A DNA stretch of 64,000 nt from the NCBI RefSeq assembly GCF_028473665.1, contig NZ_CP098774.1, forward strand, positions 3,624,501 to 3,688,500. The letters are read 5' to 3'. The stretch is from Sphingomonas sp. QA11. GTDB lineage: Bacteria > Pseudomonadota > Alphaproteobacteria > Sphingomonadales > Sphingomonadaceae. Below the pieces are notes generated by a model that saw only the letters and a list, made by a program, of their open reading frames with translations, was not told the origin of the DNA and made no database searches. The position numbers and the translations under genes were made by a program. This document shows, one piece after another, positions 15,981-25,065 of this stretch (its first letter is position 1; every line of letters begins with the position of its first letter).

Positions 15981-18900
15981 CTAGAATTTCTTGCTTACAC
16001 TGAACCCAAATATACGAGGATCGAGCGTAAATACGTTGCTGGACAATCCTGTATCATCACTATTAGTGAAAAAATCGGATATCGGCGTGTTGTTGAACAC
16101 GTTCTTGACGTAGAATTGAAAGGAGAGGTCCGATTCGGGCCGCGAAAGGGTGACCGCGAGATTGGTATTGTCCCAGGGCTTCAGTCGATCATAGGCGGTG
16201 TTGTAGACCCGCCCCCAGCTCGCCGACTGGCGATAATAATCGCCACGGAAGGTGAGGTCCCATTTGTCGATGAAGAAGGTATATTGCGCCCCCAGATTCA
16301 CCGTCAGCCGCGGTGCATTGGGCAGTTCCTTGCCCTCCAGATCGGCATAGAAGCCGCGGCCGCCATTGGGGGCGTCGGTCAGGGGATTATAGGTGAACCC
16401 GAGGAACTGGTCGAAATGCAGGTTCGTCGCGACATCCGGATTGAAGCTCCCGAACGTGCTTGAACCATTGCACAAGGCCGCGAGCATGAAGAGGTCGAGG
16501 CCACTGCCGACAAAGGGCGAATTGAGAATGGTCTCGACATGCTTGCGCGGCGCGATGCAGTTCGACGGCACTTGGATCCAGGGACGAAGCACGACCCAGT
16601 CCGAATTGCCCTGGGTACGGTTCATCACGTCGATCGAGCGCGCGCCTTTTTTAAGCCGCGTCCTGAGATAGCCCAGATTGGCATCGATCCGAAAAGCGCG
16701 CGTTGGGCGCCACGCCCCCTCAAGCTCCAGGCCCCAGCTCTCCGCATTGAAGTTCTCGTTGAGCGAGATGCGGTCGACGATCTGGGAAACCTGATAGTCC
16801 TTGTAGTCATAATAAAAGGCGGTAGCGTTGAGGCTCAGCTTGCCGCCCGCAAAACTGTTTTTGGTACCGATTTCGAACGCGTTGACATATTCCGGCTTGA
16901 AGGTTGTCGGAAGCGGCTGATATTGAACCACTCGCGGGTTGAGATCGGCCCGCGGCGGGTTGGCGCCGCCACCCTTGTAGCCATGCGATGCCGACGCATA
17001 GATCAGCGTGTCGTCAGTGAAGGACAAATCAGGCTTCCAGTCGACCACCAGGCGCCCAGTGAACCTGCCCCATTTCTGGTTTATGTCGGGAAGCGCGGGA
17101 TAACCGCTGTTGACGAAACCGCCGCTGTTGCCGAGGTCACCACCGCCGCCGAGCAACAACTGGCTTGGGACCGGCGTCGCCGTCTTCCTGTCATTCGTGT
17201 AACGGAGCCCGGCGGTGATCTTCACATTGTTGGCGACGTTCCAGTACGTTTCTCCGAACAATGCCCATGATTCCGTCTTCACGATATTACGGCTGAGAAA
17301 ATAATTGTGGCCGAGATCGTTCAGCGAGCCAATCGGATTGGGATCCACGTAGATACATTCCCTGGTCGTCGTATTCGGAGGACAGGGAACATGTGCGCCA
17401 TTCGCCGGATCGTTGCTGTTATTGTAGAAATTTTCCGCGCTATACGTAAAAAGATTGTTGAAGACGTAATAGTCATCCTGAGACTTGAAATTAAGATAGT
17501 TTCCACCAAAGCTAAAATTTATGGGACCGTCAAAAGAAGATTGCAGACGAAGCTCTTGGGTCCACTGATCATTACGGGAGCGGCTTAAGTCCACCGATAA
17601 TATTCGATTGGATGCGCCCAATTGAGGATCGACGTAGATCCCGCCGGGCGATGCCCCTGGCCCCGAGAGAGGATTTCCGAAGAAATCAAGCAATCCTTGA
17701 GTATCTGGAAATATCGGCTTGGAAACAAAACGATTATAATCCTGCGATGAATAATAACGATCGCGGGCATAAGCGGTTTGCGAAATGAGCTTCAGGGAAT
17801 CACTGACCTTGAATTCCAGGTTGAGCTGGAAAACATCGTTCTTTGCATGAAAGACAGGGTCATAGCTGGTCGCGATCTCACGCAGATTGCGCGACTGCAC
17901 GACGTTTGCATAGGGGTCGCCCGGCAGAATACCAGGCACGACTGAAAAGGTCTGCGGATCGAGCCCCGCAGCAATGAGATAGGTGGGAAGAACAACGTAG
18001 CCAAGGCTGCTACCATTAGGCGCGCCGAACGACCGGTCGTCATAGAGCGAGACGGGCAGGCACCCCTGGCTCAGCCGCGAGCGGAGCGCTTCAGGCACCA
18101 CGGTATCGCCGACCTTCTCCGGCCCGGGATCGCGGGCGCAGAGCTGCTTGCCCGTGCGAGAGCGATGGTCGTCTTCCTGGAAATGCTGCCAGATGATGTT
18201 GGCCTTGAACCGGTCGCTCGGTTCCCATTGCACCGTGGCGCGGGTCGACCAGAGGTCACGGTCGTTGACGTTCTTCTTCGTGAAGGTGTTGTAGTCGAAG
18301 CCGTCCCGCTTCGTCATCGAGCCTGCGACGCGGACGGCGAGCGTATCGCTGAGCGGCACGTTGAGCATCCCGCTCAGCCGCCTCGTATTATAGCTGCCGA
18401 CCTCTGCCTTCGCTTCGCCTCCCAGCGTGTAGGTCGGCAGCGCCGGGATGATATTGACCACGCCGCCGGTCGCGTTACGACCATAAAGCGTGCCCTGCGG
18501 TCCGCGCAGCACCTCGACACGCTGCAGATCGAAAAATTCCGATTCGAACAGTCGGTTGCGGATCAGCGGCGTGTTGTTGAAGCTTACCGCGACCGCCGGA
18601 TCACTCGACGCGGAGATCGCCTTCGTCCCGATCCCGCGGATCGAGAAATTGTACATGCTGAAATTGCCCTTGGAGAAATTGACGTTGGGCACCGCACGCA
18701 ACAATTCGGATCCGCTTTCGATCTTGTGATCGTCGAGCGACTGTTTGGAGAAGGCGGAGATCGCGATCGGCACATCCTTCAGCGATTCTTCCCGCTTCTG
18801 CGCCGTCACGATGATGTCACTGGTATCGTCCTGGCCGACCGTGGAAACCCCTATCGCGGCGTCGCCCGTCGCCGTTCGGCTCTGCCCCGGTTGCGCTGGC

Positions 18901-19220
18901 TGCGCCGCTGGCCGTACGATCAGAACCCCCGACCGCCCTGTCTGCACCGTCAGGCCGGAATTGGCGAGCAGATGCGCCAGCGCCTCGTCCTTGGTGAAGC
19001 TTCCCACGAGCGCCGGGCTCTTCTTGCCGTTCACCGCGGCTGCATCGAAGATAATCTGTTGCCGCGATGTTTCGCCGAACGCCTTCAGCGCATTGCCCAG
19101 GCCCTGCGCCGGAATGTTGAACCGATATACAGGGCTTCGCGCCAGGGCCGCCGATGGCTGCGCAAGGACAGCGACGATCGCCGTCGCCGAGAAAAGATAG
19201 GCGCGCAAGGAATCCCGCAT
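15981..19220 (-). CDS. TonB-dependent receptor with N-terminal STN signalling domain
   Basis: A 1079-residue outer-membrane receptor. The start at 19220 follows GGGGAGG and opens a signal peptide (MRDSLRAYLFSATAIVAVLAQ). Residues about 30-105 form an STN domain (FNIPAQGLGNALKAFGETSR, then VNGKKSPALVGSFTKDEAL), used by FecA-type receptors to contact a FecR protein. The plug follows (IIVTAQKREESLKDVPIAIS, VEVLRGPQGTLYGRN), then a long barrel ending in GFSVSKKF. With the FecR and sigma-factor genes directly upstream it forms a cell-surface signalling set, expected to switch on its own transcription when ligand is present. The ligand is not identifiable from sequence. Confidence 0.95.
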   Translation of the reverse strand: MRDSLRAYLFSATAIVAVLAQPSAALARSPVYRFNIPAQGLGNALKAFGETSRQQIIFDAAAVNGKKSPALVGSFTKDEALAHLLANSGLTVQTGRSGVLIVRPAAQPAQPGQSRTATGDAAIGVSTVGQDDTSDIIVTAQKREESLKDVPIAISAFSKQSLDDHKIESGSELLRAVPNVNFSKGNFSMYNFSIRGIGTKAISASSDPAVAVSFNNTPLIRNRLFESEFFDLQRVEVLRGPQGTLYGRNATGGVVNIIPALPTYTLGGEAKAEVGSYNTRRLSGMLNVPLSDTLAVRVAGSMTKRDGFDYNTFTKKNVNDRDLWSTRATVQWEPSDRFKANIIWQHFQEDDHRSRTGKQLCARDPGPEKVGDTVVPEALRSRLSQGCLPVSLYDDRSFGAPNGSSLGYVVLPTYLIAAGLDPQTFSVVPGILPGDPYANVVQSRNLREIATSYDPVFHAKNDVFQLNLEFKVSDSLKLISQTAYARDRYYSSQDYNRFVSKPIFPDTQGLLDFFGNPLSGPGASPGGIYVDPQLGASNRILSVDLSRSRNDQWTQELRLQSSFDGPINFSFGGNYLNFKSQDDYYVFNNLFTYSAENFYNNSNDPANGAHVPCPPNTTTRECIYVDPNPIGSLNDLGHNYFLSRNIVKTESWALFGETYWNVANNVKITAGLRYTNDRKTATPVPSQLLLGGGGDLGNSGGFVNSGYPALPDINQKWGRFTGRLVVDWKPDLSFTDDTLIYASASHGYKGGGANPPRADLNPRVVQYQPLPTTFKPEYVNAFEIGTKNSFAGGKLSLNATAFYYDYKDYQVSQIVDRISLNENFNAESWGLELEGAWRPTRAFRIDANLGYLRTRLKKGARSIDVMNRTQGNSDWVVLRPWIQVPSNCIAPRKHVETILNSPFVGSGLDLFMLAALCNGSSTFGSFNPDVATNLHFDQFLGFTYNPLTDAPNGGRGFYADLEGKELPNAPRLTVNLGAQYTFFIDKWDLTFRGDYYRQSASWGRVYNTAYDRLKPWDNTNLAVTLSRPESDLSFQFYVKNVFNNTPISDFFTNSDDTGLSSNVFTLDPRIFGFSVSKKF

Positions 19221-19337
19221 TTCGTAACACCTCCCCTTTTTTGCCGCCGTCCATTCTGACGGTCGATCAGGGGAGTAATACGCACGCCTATGCTTTTCAC
19301 TCACTTGGCCGTGGCAGTTTTTTTGCCCGCGTTGTTT

Positions 19338-20369
19338 TCAGCTTGCCTTGTAACTCAGGACGATCCGTCCGGGCTCTCGGGTCGCCTGTACCGGATGCAG
19401 GGCGCAAACACCCTCGACAAAGGCCTCGGCATCGGCACCGAGGAAGACGCCGCTGACGCTATAGGATGCGATCCTCGGATCGGAGATGACCAGCTTTTCA
19501 CGGGCGTCGCGATTCATCCGGTCGACGGCCAGCGAAAGCGGCTCAGCGTCGAAGGTGAGCTGGCCGTTTTCCCAGGACAGCGACCGCGAGACATCGGTCG
19601 GCGCGATTTGCGTCGCCACGCCGCTGGTCGATGCGATCAGTTCACTGCCCGGGACGAGCCCTGGCTTGCCCGGCGCGGGCAGGATGCTGTGCCGCGTTCC
19701 GTCCGCCGCCTGGGCCATCACCTCGACCCGGCCTTCATACAGCACGACCCGCATCTGCTGGGCCAGCAGTTCGACACTGAACGACGTGCCCGTCGCCAAG
19801 GTCAGCCGGTTACGCGCCAGCACGCTGAGGGGGCGCAGCGCATCGTGCGCGACGTCGAATTTGGCCCGGCCCGAGACCAGTTCGAGACGCCTGCTGTTGC
19901 GATCCATCCGCACGGTGACCTGAGTCGCGGCGTCGAGCGTGATGCGCGTACCGTCTTCCAGCACGACGACGCGCCGTTCGCCCGTTCCCGTCGAATAGGA
20001 TGCCATGGGATCATGCAGCAGATAGACCATGGTCGTCAGCACCACCGCCACGCAGGCCGCGGCGACCTTCATCCAGCCAGCCGAGATCCAGCGGGGGCTG
20101 CGCGCCCAGCGGCGCTCATTGGCCCGGCGCAGCGCCTCGACCGCCTCGGCGCGATAGCGGATCATTTCCGGCATGTCGGCGACGTCGTCCATGCCGTGCC
20201 AGACCGCCACCACCTCCTCGAACGCCACGACATGCGCCTCGTCCGACGCGATCCATGCGTCGAACCGGCCACGCTCGTCGGCGTCGAGGCGCCCCTCGCT
20301 GAGGCGAAGGCACCACAATGCCGCCTGCTCGTCGACCTGGAGGCAATCCTGCTGTGCCGGAGACGTCAT
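19338..20369 (-). CDS. FecR-family anti-sigma/signal transducer
   Basis: A 343-residue inner-membrane regulator. The N-terminal cytoplasmic part (about 10-90) has the DUF4880-type motif AALWCLRLSEG and DAWIASDEAHVVAFEEV; one membrane helix lies at about 100-120 (VAAACVAVVLTTMVYLL). The FecR domain follows (TGTGERRVVVLEDGTRITLD, LVSGRAKFDVAHD) and the C-terminal part (SYSVSGVFLGADAEAF) resembles an STN-like domain. The ATG at 20369 overlaps the sigma-factor stop as ATGA, so the two are coupled. It would relay ligand binding at the STN receptor to the sigma factor. Confidence 0.94.
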   Translation of the reverse strand: MTSPAQQDCLQVDEQAALWCLRLSEGRLDADERGRFDAWIASDEAHVVAFEEVVAVWHGMDDVADMPEMIRYRAEAVEALRRANERRWARSPRWISAGWMKVAAACVAVVLTTMVYLLHDPMASYSTGTGERRVVVLEDGTRITLDAATQVTVRMDRNSRRLELVSGRAKFDVAHDALRPLSVLARNRLTLATGTSFSVELLAQQMRVVLYEGRVEVMAQAADGTRHSILPAPGKPGLVPGSELIASTSGVATQIAPTDVSRSLSWENGQLTFDAEPLSLAVDRMNRDAREKLVISDPRIASYSVSGVFLGADAEAFVEGVCALHPVQATREPGRIVLSYKAS

Positions 20370-20905
20370 TTTGAAACTTCCCGGGCGCGCGCCATCAGAT
20401 GCACCGTGGCGCGGGCCACATGTTTTTCGACAGCGCTCGGCGAAATGCCGAAGCTTTCCGCGATCACGCGCTTGTCGATGCTTTCGATTCGATAGAGGAC
20501 GAAGATCGTTCGTGTCCGTTCGGGCAGGTCGCGGAGCGACCGCATGATCTGCGCGACAAGGCTGCGGCCCGCGGCGATCTTCTCCGGATCGAGCCAGTCG
20601 ATTCCCTGCCCGTAGAGCAGGCACACCGTATCATATTGCTCGGTGCGGACACGCGATCGTCTGGAACGGTCCCGCAGCAGATTGGCCGCGATCTTGAAGA
20701 TATAGCCGGCATGAAGGCCGGCCTCGGCGCTCCCGCCGCCGAACACCCGCGCGAAGGTTTCCTGAGTCAGGTCTTCCGCCTCGGCGTGGTTGTGCACGCG
20801 CTTGAGGAAGAAGGACATCAGCGCCGGCCGCCAGTGGCGAACATGGCCGGCAATGTCAGGTTGCTGATCGGTCGACAGCGCGTGTTCCTCGGAATCCGGG
20901 GTCAT
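20366..20905 (-). CDS. ECF RNA polymerase sigma factor, FecI type
   Basis: A sigma-70-family regulator of about 179 residues from ATG 20905 (an in-frame GTG at 20926 is the alternative). Region 2 is seen as FFLKRVHNHAEAEDLTQETFARVF and region 4 as LPERTRTIFVLYRIESIDKR followed by FGISPSAVEKHVARATVHL, both of FecI type. It is the first gene of the sigma-FecR-receptor set and should direct transcription of the STN receptor, probably from the 117-base gap upstream of that gene. Confidence 0.94.
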   Translation of the reverse strand: MTPDSEEHALSTDQQPDIAGHVRHWRPALMSFFLKRVHNHAEAEDLTQETFARVFGGGSAEAGLHAGYIFKIAANLLRDRSRRSRVRTEQYDTVCLLYGQGIDWLDPEKIAAGRSLVAQIMRSLRDLPERTRTIFVLYRIESIDKRVIAESFGISPSAVEKHVARATVHLMARAREVSK

Positions 20906-21093
20906 CGACCAGTTAATACGCACCACGTCCAGAACAGCACAGTATTTAACTGCCGTTTCGGAGGAAGCCGGAAAATGGGGTTTCGGCCGACTACATCCAC
21001 AAGGGCGCTCCTGGGGTGATGCGGACTGGATTGATCCTTCCCCGTGTGTCGTCTCAACGAGTATTTTCGCGGGCTCTGCACATCCGCGCTCCG

Positions 21094-21135
21094 GCGTCGG
21101 AGTATTTTCGGAAACCTGCCGGGCCGCTCCGACGC
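21094..21135 (-). repeat. Nine-base inverted repeat after the small membrane-protein gene
   Basis: GCGTCGGAG (21094-21102) and CTCCGACGC (21127-21135) are perfect inverted arms around a 24-base loop, just beyond the membrane-protein stop at 21140. GAGTATTTTCG occurs at 21059 and again at 21100. No T-run follows, so a terminator role is uncertain. Confidence 0.35.
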
Positions 21136-21139
21136 GCCC

Positions 21140-21448
21140 TTATGCGCGCCGGGCCACGACGATCGCCAGGGCCACGGATGCCAGCACGGCAACGACCGTT
21201 TCCGAGATGGAGTGAGTATTCCAATCCCAGATTTCGAGCCCGACATAGCCGGGCATGTTCGCCCGGCGGCCATCACCGAACTGCTCGATCCATTGATATT
21301 CGCGCTGGGTGATTTCGCGCATGATGCACACGGCAGCGCCGGCGAAGCACCCGATCCAGACCGACGCCCTGGTCGGTGCGCGGAACAGACGGCCGATTCC
21401 CCAGCACGCAAGCTGGATACCTATCGAGATCGGGACATGGGCGAGCAT
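21140..21448 (-). CDS. Small conserved membrane protein
   Basis: A 102-residue protein with hydrophobic segments at about 6-20, 30-45 and 80-100, and a conserved-looking central part (REITQREYQWIEQFGDGRR, NMPGYVGLEIWDWN). Proteins with this EITQREYQWIE core recur in alphaproteobacteria as hypothetical membrane proteins. I do not know a function. It follows kdsA on the same strand with 33 bases between, and the two could be cotranscribed. Confidence 0.75.
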   Translation of the reverse strand: MLAHVPISIGIQLACWGIGRLFRAPTRASVWIGCFAGAAVCIMREITQREYQWIEQFGDGRRANMPGYVGLEIWDWNTHSISETVVAVLASVALAIVVARRA

Positions 21449-21481
21449 GCCTAGTCAACACTCATCGCGGTGAAGGGTTGC

Positions 21482-22330
21482 CTATGCGCTTGTATCGGCG
21501 GCGGCGTCCTTCACCACCGCATCGATGGCGACGAGCCGTTCAAGCAGCCTCTCCAGTTGGTCCAGTGGCCAGCTGTTCGGCCCGTCCGACAGCGCCCGAT
21601 CGGGATCGGGATGCGTTTCCATGAAAAGCCCGGATATGCCCGCCGCGACGGCCGCGCGGGCAAGCACCGGCACGAACTCGCGCTGGCCGCCCGAACGATC
21701 GCCCTGCCCCCCCGGCAACTGCACTGAATGAGTCGCGTCGAACACGACTGGGCACCCTGTCTCGCGCATGATCGCAAGGCTGCGCATGTCGGAGACGAGA
21801 TTGTTGTAGCCGAAGCTCGCACCCCGTTCGCACACCAGAAAATTGTCGGCCGGGACACCGGCGACCTCGGCTGCGGCTCGGGCCTTGGCGACGACATGGA
21901 CCATGTCACCCGGCGCGAGGAACTGCGCCTTCTTGATGTTGACCGGCTTGCCCGATGCCGCCACCGCCGCGATGAAATCGGTCTGCCGCGCCAGGAAGGC
22001 AGGCGTCTGCAGTACATCGACGACCTCAGCGACCATCTTCACCTGCCCCTCGGAATGAACGTCGGTCAGGACCGGGAGGCCAGTCTCCTGACGCACCTTC
22101 TCCAGGATACGCAGCCCCTCTTCGATGCCGGGGCCGCGGAAGGATGTACCCGAGCTGCGATTGGCCTTGTCGAAGGAACTCTTGTAGATCAGCAGGACGC
22201 CAAGCCGGTCTGCGATCGCGCGAAGCCGTGTCGCGGTATCGAGCGCAAAGGCTTCGCTCTCGATGACGCATGGTCCCGCGATGAAAAAAATCTGCCGATT
22301 CGGACCAATCTCTTTCCCGCACAGACGCAT
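21482..22330 (-). CDS. kdsA: 3-deoxy-8-phosphooctulonate synthase
   Basis: A 282-residue cytoplasmic enzyme that condenses D-arabinose 5-phosphate with phosphoenolpyruvate to Kdo 8-phosphate. The family signatures are clear: FFIAGPCVIESE, IYKSSFDKANRSS, RGPGIEEGL, VLTDVHSEGQ, LQTPAFLARQTDF, NIKKAQFLAPGDM, CERGASFGYNNLV and VFDATHSVQLPGG. Length is that of E. coli KdsA. It sits divergently from kdsD, about 160 bases away. Given the flanking kpsC/kpsS genes, it most likely supplies Kdo for the capsule linker. Confidence 0.97.
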   Translation of the reverse strand: MRLCGKEIGPNRQIFFIAGPCVIESEAFALDTATRLRAIADRLGVLLIYKSSFDKANRSSGTSFRGPGIEEGLRILEKVRQETGLPVLTDVHSEGQVKMVAEVVDVLQTPAFLARQTDFIAAVAASGKPVNIKKAQFLAPGDMVHVVAKARAAAEVAGVPADNFLVCERGASFGYNNLVSDMRSLAIMRETGCPVVFDATHSVQLPGGQGDRSGGQREFVPVLARAAVAAGISGLFMETHPDPDRALSDGPNSWPLDQLERLLERLVAIDAVVKDAAADTSA

Positions 22331-22491
22331 GTTTCATCCCTTTTGACTTGCCACGCAGGGCGCCCGTCTCTCTAGAGCAACAGGCGGTCGCGTCATGAGG
22401 CCCTGCGCTGCGGAAGCGCTGGAAGTCAACGCGATAGCGAATTAGACACTGGCCAGCTTAGTTTGCTGATATGCGTTCCCGGGGGAAGTCA

Positions 22492-23502
22492 ATGCAGACG
22501 AATTTCACGCAGGCGACTACCGCCGGCGGATTGGACGAGTCCGGCTTGCTCTCTGCTCTCCGCACGACGCGAATCGAGATCGACGCACTCCAGGCATTTG
22601 CCGAAGCGTTGCGCACGCCACCGCTGCGCCAGAGCTTCATCGCCGCGGTCGCGGCGATCAGCGCTCATTCGGGTCGCCTGATCGTCACCGGCATGGGGAA
22701 AAGCGGGCTGGTCGGGCGCAAGATCGCCGCGACGATGACCTCGACCGGCACGCCCTCGCTGTTCCTGCATCCAAGCGAGGCGAGCCATGGCGACCTCGGC
22801 ATGATCGGCCTCGAGGATATCGTGCTGGCGCTGAGCTGGTCGGGCGAGACGACTGAACTCGGCGACATCATCGCCTATTGCCGGCGCTTCGGGGTGAAGC
22901 TGATCGTCGCGACGGCGCGTGCCGACAGCGCCGCCGGGCGAGCGGCCGATATCTGCCTCGTCCTGCCCCCGGTTCGTGAGGCATGCCCCAACGAACTGGC
23001 ACCGACATCGTCCACCACGGTGCAGGCAGTACTGGGTGACGCGCTCGCGGTGGCGCTCATCGAGCGGCGCGGCTTCACCCGGTCGGACTTCCTGACCTTT
23101 CATCCCGGCGGCCGGCTTGGCGCGCAACTGACCACAGTCAGACAGTTGATGGCGCGGGGCGAGGATGTGCCGATGGTGCGCGCCGGTGCCACCCTGCTTG
23201 ATGCGACGATCGAGATGAGCCGCAAGCGCTATGGCTGCACCGCCGTGGTCGATGATGAGGATTGCCTTATCGGTGCCTTTACCGATGGCGATCTGCGGCG
23301 CAGCTTCGCGAGCAAGCATCTCGGCGACGACATCCGGGATCACATGACCGCGACGCCGATCTCGCTGGGCCCGGATACGCTCACCTCTGACGCGCTGCGG
23401 ATTCTCAACGACAATTCCGTATCGGTACTCTTCGTCTGCGAGGACGGGCGGCTGGTCGGGGTGATCCACCTCCACGACATCCTGCGGGCGGGCGTTGCCT
23501 GA
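22492..23502 (+). CDS. kdsD: Arabinose-5-phosphate isomerase
   Basis: A 336-residue cytoplasmic isomerase making D-arabinose 5-phosphate from ribulose 5-phosphate, the first step to Kdo. The SIS domain lies at about 45-190 (GRLIVTGMGKSGLVGRKIAAT, LFLHPSEASHGDLGM, ALSWSGETTELGDI), followed by two CBS repeats at about 215-335. The ATG at 22492 is preferred over one 21 bases upstream because GGGGGAAG precedes it at normal spacing. Close relatives are KdsD and the capsule-specific KpsF/GutQ; here, beside kpsC, a capsule role is likely. Its stop overlaps the start of the next gene. Confidence 0.96.
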   Translation: MQTNFTQATTAGGLDESGLLSALRTTRIEIDALQAFAEALRTPPLRQSFIAAVAAISAHSGRLIVTGMGKSGLVGRKIAATMTSTGTPSLFLHPSEASHGDLGMIGLEDIVLALSWSGETTELGDIIAYCRRFGVKLIVATARADSAAGRAADICLVLPPVREACPNELAPTSSTTVQAVLGDALAVALIERRGFTRSDFLTFHPGGRLGAQLTTVRQLMARGEDVPMVRAGATLLDATIEMSRKRYGCTAVVDDEDCLIGAFTDGDLRRSFASKHLGDDIRDHMTATPISLGPDTLTSDALRILNDNSVSVLFVCEDGRLVGVIHLHDILRAGVA

Positions 23503-24325
23503 GGGCGTACCACCCGACCTGATCGTGATCCCGGCCCGCTTCGCGTCCCAGCGCCTTCCGGGCAAGCCACTGATTCCGATCGCGGGACGAACGCTACTGG
23601 CACGAGTCGTGGCGATCGCGCGCGAAGGTGCCAGGCGGGTCGGGAACGCGGATGTGGTCGTGGCAAGCGACGATGCGCGCATCCTGGATCATGCTCGGGA
23701 CCTTGGCTGCGAGGCTGTCCTCACCGACACGGCGATCAGTTCCGGCTCGGGTCGCGCCTGGGCAGTCGCGCACGACCGGGAGGCCAGGCCGCCGATCATC
23801 GTCAACCTGCAGGGCGACGCGCCTTTCGCGCAGCCGGCGATGATCTCGGCACTGATTGCTGCACTTCGCCGCTCGGCCTGCGGAGTGGCGACGCCCGTCG
23901 TGCAGTTGTCGTGGGAGGCGTTGGAGGCACTGCGGCACCACAAGCATGCCTCGCCGTTCAGCGGCACGACCTGTGTCCGGCGCGCCGATGACCGAGCGCT
24001 GTGGTTTTCGAAAGCGATAGTCCCGGCGATCCGCGATGAGGCCCAATTGCGGCAGGCCAGCCCGCTTTCGCCGGTATTCCGGCATATCGGCCTGTACGCC
24101 TATCGCTTCGACGCCCTCGGTCGCTTCGAAGCGACCGTACCGACGCCGTACGAACGTCTCGAAGGGCTCGAGCAGCTGCGCTTTCTCGAATCGGGGGAGG
24201 ACATATTGACGGTGGAGGTCGCCGCGCTCCCGCATGCCATGTCGGGCATCGACACAAGGGAGGATGTCGCGATGGCGGAACGCCTCATCGCCGAGCATGG
24301 TGAACCGCATCTGTCATGGGCCTGA
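23495..24325 (+). CDS. KdsB-like CMP-Kdo synthetase (divergent)
   Basis: A 276-residue cytidylyltransferase expected to activate Kdo as CMP-Kdo. The N-terminal nucleotide motif LIVIPARFASQRLPGKPL, FRHIGLYAYR, the LEGLEQLRFLESGE stretch and GIDTREDV match KdsB. Two usually conserved sites differ: SGT(D/E)R is SGSGR, and QGDEP is QGDAP (the Asp is kept, the Glu is lost). It may therefore be a capsule-specific KdsB branch or act on a related ulosonic acid. The start is a TTG at 23495 overlapping the kdsD stop by 8 bases; the histidine-phosphatase start lies inside its end. Confidence 0.9.
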   Translation: MPEGVPPDLIVIPARFASQRLPGKPLIPIAGRTLLARVVAIAREGARRVGNADVVVASDDARILDHARDLGCEAVLTDTAISSGSGRAWAVAHDREARPPIIVNLQGDAPFAQPAMISALIAALRRSACGVATPVVQLSWEALEALRHHKHASPFSGTTCVRRADDRALWFSKAIVPAIRDEAQLRQASPLSPVFRHIGLYAYRFDALGRFEATVPTPYERLEGLEQLRFLESGEDILTVEVAALPHAMSGIDTREDVAMAERLIAEHGEPHLSWA

Positions 24326-24924
24326 TCGTCACGATCGTCCGGCATGGCAACACTTTCGACGTCGGCGAGGCGGCGCGCAGGATCGGCGCGCGCACCGATC
24401 TGCCGCTGGTCGCGAGCGGCCTCGAACAGGCCCGCGCACTCGGCGCGGCGTTCGCCGGGCAGGGCCTGTCCTTCGACCAGGCGTTGGCCGCGCCGTTGCG
24501 CCGCACGCAAACGACGATCGAGCATATTCTCGCCTGCCAGCAGCAGGCGCCCCCTGTCACGTCAGCCGGCTGGCTGACGGAAATCGATCACGGTCCAGAC
24601 GAAGGCCAGGTGGAAAGCTGCGTGGTCGCCAGGATCGGGCATGATGCGCTCGCCGCATGGGATGTCGAAGCGCGGGCACCCAATGGGTGGATCGTTGATG
24701 CGGATCGCCGGATCGAAGGCTGGCGGGCCCTGTGGGAGACGGCGCACGGGCACGTGCTGATCGTCACCAGCAATGGTGCGGCGCGTTTTGCGTTGCTCTC
24801 CGACGAAGCGCTGCGGCAGCAAGCCTCGGCTCTGCCCTCGCTCAAGCTGCGTACCGGCGCCTATGGCAAAATCGCGCGCGAACAGGGCGGACTACGCCTG
24901 GTCGAGTGGGACCGGCGACCATGA
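24316..24924 (+). CDS. Histidine phosphatase (phosphoglycerate-mutase fold)
   Basis: A 202-residue phosphatase of the histidine-phosphatase superfamily: the catalytic RHGNT motif at about 9-13, a downstream Arg in LAAPLRRTQTT, and a second catalytic-type region near VLIVTSNGAARF. The typical second His is not evident in that last segment (SNGAAR in place of SHGG/AHGG), which is odd. It overlaps the kdsB-like gene by 10 bases and precedes kpsC. The Kdo pathway needs a Kdo-8-phosphate phosphatase and no HAD-type KdsC gene is visible in this window, so this protein is a candidate for that step. Substrate is unproven; it may equally be a housekeeping sugar phosphatase. Confidence 0.85.
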   Translation: MGLIVTIVRHGNTFDVGEAARRIGARTDLPLVASGLEQARALGAAFAGQGLSFDQALAAPLRRTQTTIEHILACQQQAPPVTSAGWLTEIDHGPDEGQVESCVVARIGHDALAAWDVEARAPNGWIVDADRRIEGWRALWETAHGHVLIVTSNGAARFALLSDEALRQQASALPSLKLRTGAYGKIAREQGGLRLVEWDRRP

Positions 24925-25065
24925 ACCATGGCTTGCATCAGGAGGGGCATTGCGGGAAAGCCGCGCGATGAACCGCGCCCGCTCCTGCCACCGACGAGAC
25001 GGGCCAGCAACCAGTGGCGGCGAGAGCGTCGTTCGCGTGCCCTTGTGCCAGCCAGCGTGACCGAG

